From Lysobacter sp. Root76 (GTDB taxonomy: Bacteria; Pseudomonadota; Gammaproteobacteria; Xanthomonadales; Xanthomonadaceae): a DNA stretch of 64,000 nt. The stretch lies in the NCBI RefSeq assembly GCF_001428685.1, contig NZ_LMIK01000005.1, forward strand, positions 639,224 through 703,223, given 5' to 3'. Below, piece by piece: positions 61,188 to 64,000 of this stretch. The translations under genes and the position numbers were made by a program. A model generated the notes under the pieces. It ran no database searches, was not told the DNA's origin, and saw only the letters and a program-made list of their open reading frames with translations. The stretch's first letter is position 1. Every line of letters begins with the position of its first letter.

Positions 61188-61970
61188 TCAGTAATCGAGC
61201 GTGAAGCGACGCTGCGCGGGATCCCAATGGATGGGGATGCGCTCGCCTTTCGGCAAAGGCTCTTCGGCGGATGGATCGCAGTCGCCGCTGCACAGGCCCA
61301 CCATCAGCTCGGCCTCGCACTCCCACTCGCCGGGCTTCGCGCCGGGCAGCCGGCGGCAGGATTCCTTGCGCGCGTCGAACACCTTGCCGTGGATGGTCGC
61401 CGATCGCCCAGTGGCGGTCAGCGTGATCGGTAAACCTCCGGCGTCTTCGAGCCGCTCGTACATCTCCATCGCGAGACGGCGCACGTCCGCGGCCGACGGC
61501 TCGTCGTCAGGCGCGGGCGCGCCTGCGACCGGAGCACTTTTGCTTTCGGCCACGTCAGGAACGACGGCCATGGGCGCCGTGGCGGAATCCGTGGTCGCCG
61601 TGCTCCGTCCTCCGAGCTGCGACGCCAAGGCCGTAGCCCACTGCAGCTCAAAGCCGGTGGGTACTTTCAACAGTAGCCAGCCTTCGCCACTACGACCTTC
61701 GAGCGGCAGTCCGTAACGCTCGATGAGCACCAGCGCGTCGTCCATGTTGTCGCTATCGGGCTTTACCACGACGCGCCCCGGGAGGTTGGTACCCGGAGGA
61801 TCCCCCGTGGCCTCACGTGCGAACGCGTTGCCTTCGACGACAAGCGCCGTACCCTGGTACTGCACGTACTCGTTTCCTTGGGGATGGCTCCCGCAGCCAA
61901 CCAGCAGCGCGACACTCAGGAGCCAGCTGGCCGCGCGTCCGCCGCGCGGCATCCATCGTACGAAGTGCAT
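61188..61970 (-). CDS. Uncharacterised lipoprotein
   Basis: A 260-residue protein with a lipoprotein signal (SWLLSVALLVGC, lipidated Cys26). A first domain (YVQYQGTALVVEGNAFAREA ... WLLLKVPTGFELQWATALAS) is followed by an Ala/Pro/Ser linker (~120-160) and a second domain with four cysteines (ESCRRLPGAKPGEWECEAEL, GLCSGDCD) that could form disulfides. I recognise no family. The terminator at 61103 lies just beyond its stop and could serve it. Confidence 0.72.
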   Translation of the reverse strand: MHFVRWMPRGGRAASWLLSVALLVGCGSHPQGNEYVQYQGTALVVEGNAFAREATGDPPGTNLPGRVVVKPDSDNMDDALVLIERYGLPLEGRSGEGWLLLKVPTGFELQWATALASQLGGRSTATTDSATAPMAVVPDVAESKSAPVAGAPAPDDEPSAADVRRLAMEMYERLEDAGGLPITLTATGRSATIHGKVFDARKESCRRLPGAKPGEWECEAELMVGLCSGDCDPSAEEPLPKGERIPIHWDPAQRRFTLDY

Positions 61971-62179
61971 ATGCGATCCCCCTTGACGCCGTAGCAGCGC
62001 CGCCCGGCAGGCAGCATGCCCGCGGATCCGGGCACCGGCAATCGGGCTGCGATGGCGACAGGTGTGCGCATCGCCGGCATGGCCTTTATCGAAGCTGCGG
62101 TTCCGGCCTTGCAGACCTTATTCCGCGTCGCCGGCATCGCAGCGATCGGGAAAGAGGCCCGACGCTTCGCCGCAGCGCC

Positions 62180-62836
62180 CTACGGCTCGAACCGTTCGCT
62201 GGTGTCCATCCGGATGCCGCGCAGTCGCACCGTTTCCAAGTGCGCTGCGTAGTTGGATTCCGCGAAGTAGCCGATGAGCACGGAGCGGCGGCGTAGATCG
62301 CCCGGATTGCGGCTGCCCGCGTGGGCCAGGTCGGCGTCGAACACCAGAATGTCGCCCGCAGCGCCCGCGAGTTGCGTGCCCCGGGATTCGTCGTCGGGGC
62401 CGAGCGGCGGTGCGTCGCGTGTCGGGCGATGGCTGCCGGGCACGAGACGGGTCGCGCCGTTGTCTGCGCCGTAATCGTCGAAGAAGGCCAGCGCGTTCAC
62501 CGTATCGCCGGGCCGCTGCGCCGAGAGGTCGCGATGCAGCCCCTGGTGGCCGCATCCCGGCAAGGGCTCGCGACCCTCGACCTGCGCCAGGAAGAACCGT
62601 TCGCCGATCAGCGCGCCGACCGCGGCCAGCAAGCGCGGCAGCCGGCAGACCGCCTGCACGGTCGGATAATGGTCCAGCAGCGAATGACGCCAGCCCGGAT
62701 CGCGCGGGACCGGCCATTGCTCCGATGGCTGCACGCCCACATCGAATGCGCGGCGGAGATCGGCCAGCCACTGCGCCGGGATTTCGCGGCGCAGCAGGAC
62801 GTATCCGTCCCGATGGAGTTGCTCGCGGTCGATCAT
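62180..62836 (-). CDS. Phytanoyl-CoA dioxygenase (PhyH) family protein
   Basis: A 218-residue Fe(II)/2-oxoglutarate dioxygenase. Iron ligands are visible as His and Asp in GLHRDLS and the distal His in LAHAGSRN; the 2-oxoglutarate-binding Arg follows in DLRRRSVLIGYF. RDGYVLLRREIPAQWLADLR is the typical N-terminus. The family hydroxylates varied small molecules, and no biosynthetic neighbour reveals the substrate. The ATG at 62836 is chosen; a much longer reading frame upstream runs antisense to the ArsR gene. It is divergent from the ArsR/SRPBCC pair. Confidence 0.85.
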   Translation of the reverse strand: MIDREQLHRDGYVLLRREIPAQWLADLRRAFDVGVQPSEQWPVPRDPGWRHSLLDHYPTVQAVCRLPRLLAAVGALIGERFFLAQVEGREPLPGCGHQGLHRDLSAQRPGDTVNALAFFDDYGADNGATRLVPGSHRPTRDAPPLGPDDESRGTQLAGAAGDILVFDADLAHAGSRNPGDLRRRSVLIGYFAESNYAAHLETVRLRGIRMDTSERFEP

Positions 62837-63025
62837 GGGCTTCCGGCTTCGCCTGCGCGTGCCGGTTCTTTTACCGGTTCGGTGCGTGGAAAGACAGCCC
62901 GAAGACGGACCAAACGTGATGAGCGGCCGCTCGGGCGCGGGCCGCCACTCGCCACGAGGCCGGCGCCGGCTGCGATTCGCGCCCATGCGGCCATCCGCTT
63001 GCAAAGCGCCTGCGCGTATTCTACA

Positions 63026-63043
63026 GTGAACCATATGGTTCAC
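63026..63043. promoter_or_regulatory. Perfect 18-bp palindrome over the ArsR start codon (autoregulatory operator)
   Basis: GTGAACCATATGGTTCAC is identical to its reverse complement and contains the ATG used as the start codon at 63035. ArsR-type repressors bind such dyads as dimers, so binding here would block both transcription and any leaderless start. Confidence 0.7.
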
Positions 63044-63397
63044 TATCAAGCCCGTCTCGACGCAACCTTCGCCGCGCTCTCTGACGTCACCCGACGCGGC
63101 GTGCTCGAGCACCTGGGCGGCTCGGAAGCCTCCATCACCGATCTTGCCGAAAAATTCCACATGACCCTCACGGGCATGAAGAAGCACGTCAGCGTCTTGG
63201 AGCAGGCGGGGCTGGTGACCACGGAGAAGGTCGGTCGTGTACGGACCTGCAAGCTCGGACAGCGCCGACTGGAAGAAGAAGCCGCCTGGATCGAGCGGCA
63301 CCGTCAGCTCTGGAGTGCGCGCTTCGACGCGCTCGACCAGATAGTCGAACAATTGAAACGCGAGGAGAAGGCAGATGCCAAAGGGAAACGAAGGTAG
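63035..63397 (+). CDS. ArsR-family HTH regulator
   Basis: A 120-residue protein with the winged HTH of the ArsR/SmtB family: ATFAALSDVTRRGVLEHLGG, ITDLAEKFHMTLTGMKKHVS, LEQAGLVTTEKVGRVRTCKL. It lacks an obvious CxC metal site, as in the ArsR proteins that accompany AHSA1-type genes. An in-frame GTG nine bases earlier is an alternative start. It overlaps the SRPBCC gene by 23 bases. Confidence 0.9.
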   Translation: MVHYQARLDATFAALSDVTRRGVLEHLGGSEASITDLAEKFHMTLTGMKKHVSVLEQAGLVTTEKVGRVRTCKLGQRRLEEEAAWIERHRQLWSARFDALDQIVEQLKREEKADAKGKRR

Positions 63398-63875
63398 TCC
63401 CGCCGTCGTGAACCGTACCGTTGTGGAGCGCAAGTCCGACTGCGAATTCGTCGCGACGCGAACGTTCGATGCTCCCGCGCGCATCGTCTTCGAAGCGTGG
63501 CGCAGGCCCGAATTGTTCAAGCAGTGGTGGGTTCCGGCATCGGCGGACCTGTCGCTGCTCTCGTGCGAAATGGATGTTCGCACCGGGGGCAAGTATCGCC
63601 TTGTGTTCCGCCATCCGGCCTTCGATGAGCCGATGGCGTTCTTCGGCACGTACACGGAAGTAACGCCTCACGAGCGCATCGTGTGGACGAACGAGGAAAG
63701 CGATCAGGGCGCGGTGACCACGGTAACGTTCGAAGAAAATGCTGGTAGGACGCTGGTCACCTTGCACGAACTCTATCCCACGGCAGCGGCCCTCGACGAA
63801 GCCCTCGCCGGTTCGGCGGAAGCCCTGCCGCAACAGTTCGCGCAGCTGGATGAGTTGCTCGCAGGTGGATCGTGA
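63375..63875 (+). CDS. SRPBCC (AHSA1-like) domain protein
   Basis: A 166-residue protein with the START-like fold: FVATRTFDAPARIVFEAWRR, ELFKQWWVPASADLSLLSCE, RTGGKYRLVFRHPAFDEPMA, TEVTPHERIVWTNEESDQGA and the closing helix. The domain binds hydrophobic ligands; in bacterial ArsR-AHSA1 pairs the ligand is generally unknown. The ATG lies inside the ArsR gene, so translation is coupled and the pair is one operon under the palindromic operator. Confidence 0.9.
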   Translation: MPKGNEGSPAVVNRTVVERKSDCEFVATRTFDAPARIVFEAWRRPELFKQWWVPASADLSLLSCEMDVRTGGKYRLVFRHPAFDEPMAFFGTYTEVTPHERIVWTNEESDQGAVTTVTFEENAGRTLVTLHELYPTAAALDEALAGSAEALPQQFAQLDELLAGGS

Positions 63876-64000
63876 CCATCGACGTATCCGCAAAGGCAGG
63901 TACGGTAGCCGGTCCGGACGGCCGCCAGGCGTCGTTCGGATTGTGGAGTGCAGAGCTGACGGGACAGGAGCGCAGGGGCGCCATCGGCCCTGGAGCCGCT

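Noticed and set aside
62016-62252. Small plus-strand open frame before the PhyH gene
   Set aside because: No ribosome site, mostly antisense to the PhyH gene at its end, and no recognisable features.
63872-64000. Third gene of the ArsR/SRPBCC operon starting at GTG 63872
   Set aside because: The frame stays open to the window edge and overlaps the SRPBCC stop, but the 43 visible residues match nothing I recognise, so it is not called.

Overview
The window is high-GC, gene-dense chromosomal DNA from a gammaproteobacterium of the Xanthomonadales, most likely Lysobacter or a close relative. This is inferred from the mreBCD-mrdA-rodA-mltB-rlpA-dacA-ybeD-lipB-lipA gene order, the two-gene class II ribonucleotide reductase, abundant REP-type hairpins with a RAYT transposase, and DUF11-type surface proteins. 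No 16S gene or tRNA was seen, so the genus is inference.

Layout. 0-10.7 kb: mixed housekeeping genes: a cut-off deaminase, a membrane AraC regulator, ElaA, UbiE, a Gdx/SugE exporter with an SDR enzyme, an M1 peptidase with an alpha/beta hydrolase, a lipoprotein/GH25 lysozyme pair ending in a dead GNAT gene, and a PfkB kinase. 11-25 kb: the cell-elongation and peptidoglycan block (mreB, mreC, mreD, mrdA, rodA, mltB, rlpA, dacA), then a RAYT flanked by inverted REPs, then ybeD-lipB-lipA for lipoate. 25-32 kb: the protease Prc, an AraC/alkyltransferase fusion, a divergent Lrp/GNAT pair, a 15-bp tandem repeat, and two EamA-family transporters. 32-36.7 kb: a MacA/MacB-like ABC export operon with separate ATPase and permease genes. 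36.9-41.2 kb: two exported DUF11 proteins sharing a C-terminal module. 41.4-47.6 kb: leucyl aminopeptidase, HAD phosphatase, AI-2E-type permease, a YqjD/YqjE-like stress group and a DegQ-like protease, all on the minus strand. 48.2-52.1 kb: split vitamin B12-dependent ribonucleotide reductase, with a histone H1-like gene lodged between the two halves.

52.2-61.2 kb looks accessory. Base composition is visibly less GC-rich, it contains a frameshifted antitoxin-like gene, and it carries three paralogous dienelactone-hydrolase-like proteins with cysteine nucleophiles, an NmrA-like oxidoreductase, an MFS exporter and a cyclophilin-like lipoprotein, controlled by a LysR and an AraC regulator. Near-identical GGGGCTC/GAGCCCC terminator stems lie at both ends. 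61.2-64 kb: a lipoprotein, a PhyH-family dioxygenase, and an ArsR/SRPBCC pair with a perfect 18-bp palindrome over the ArsR start codon.

Several groups act together: the Mre/Rod/PBP2 genes encode the elongasome and its murein-trimming enzymes; LipB and LipA make protein-bound lipoate in two steps; NrdJa and NrdJb should assemble into one reductase. The most unusual observations are the histone gene between the reductase halves, a sequence block shared by the nrdJa and histone-gene leaders, and the three Cys-nucleophile hydrolases.
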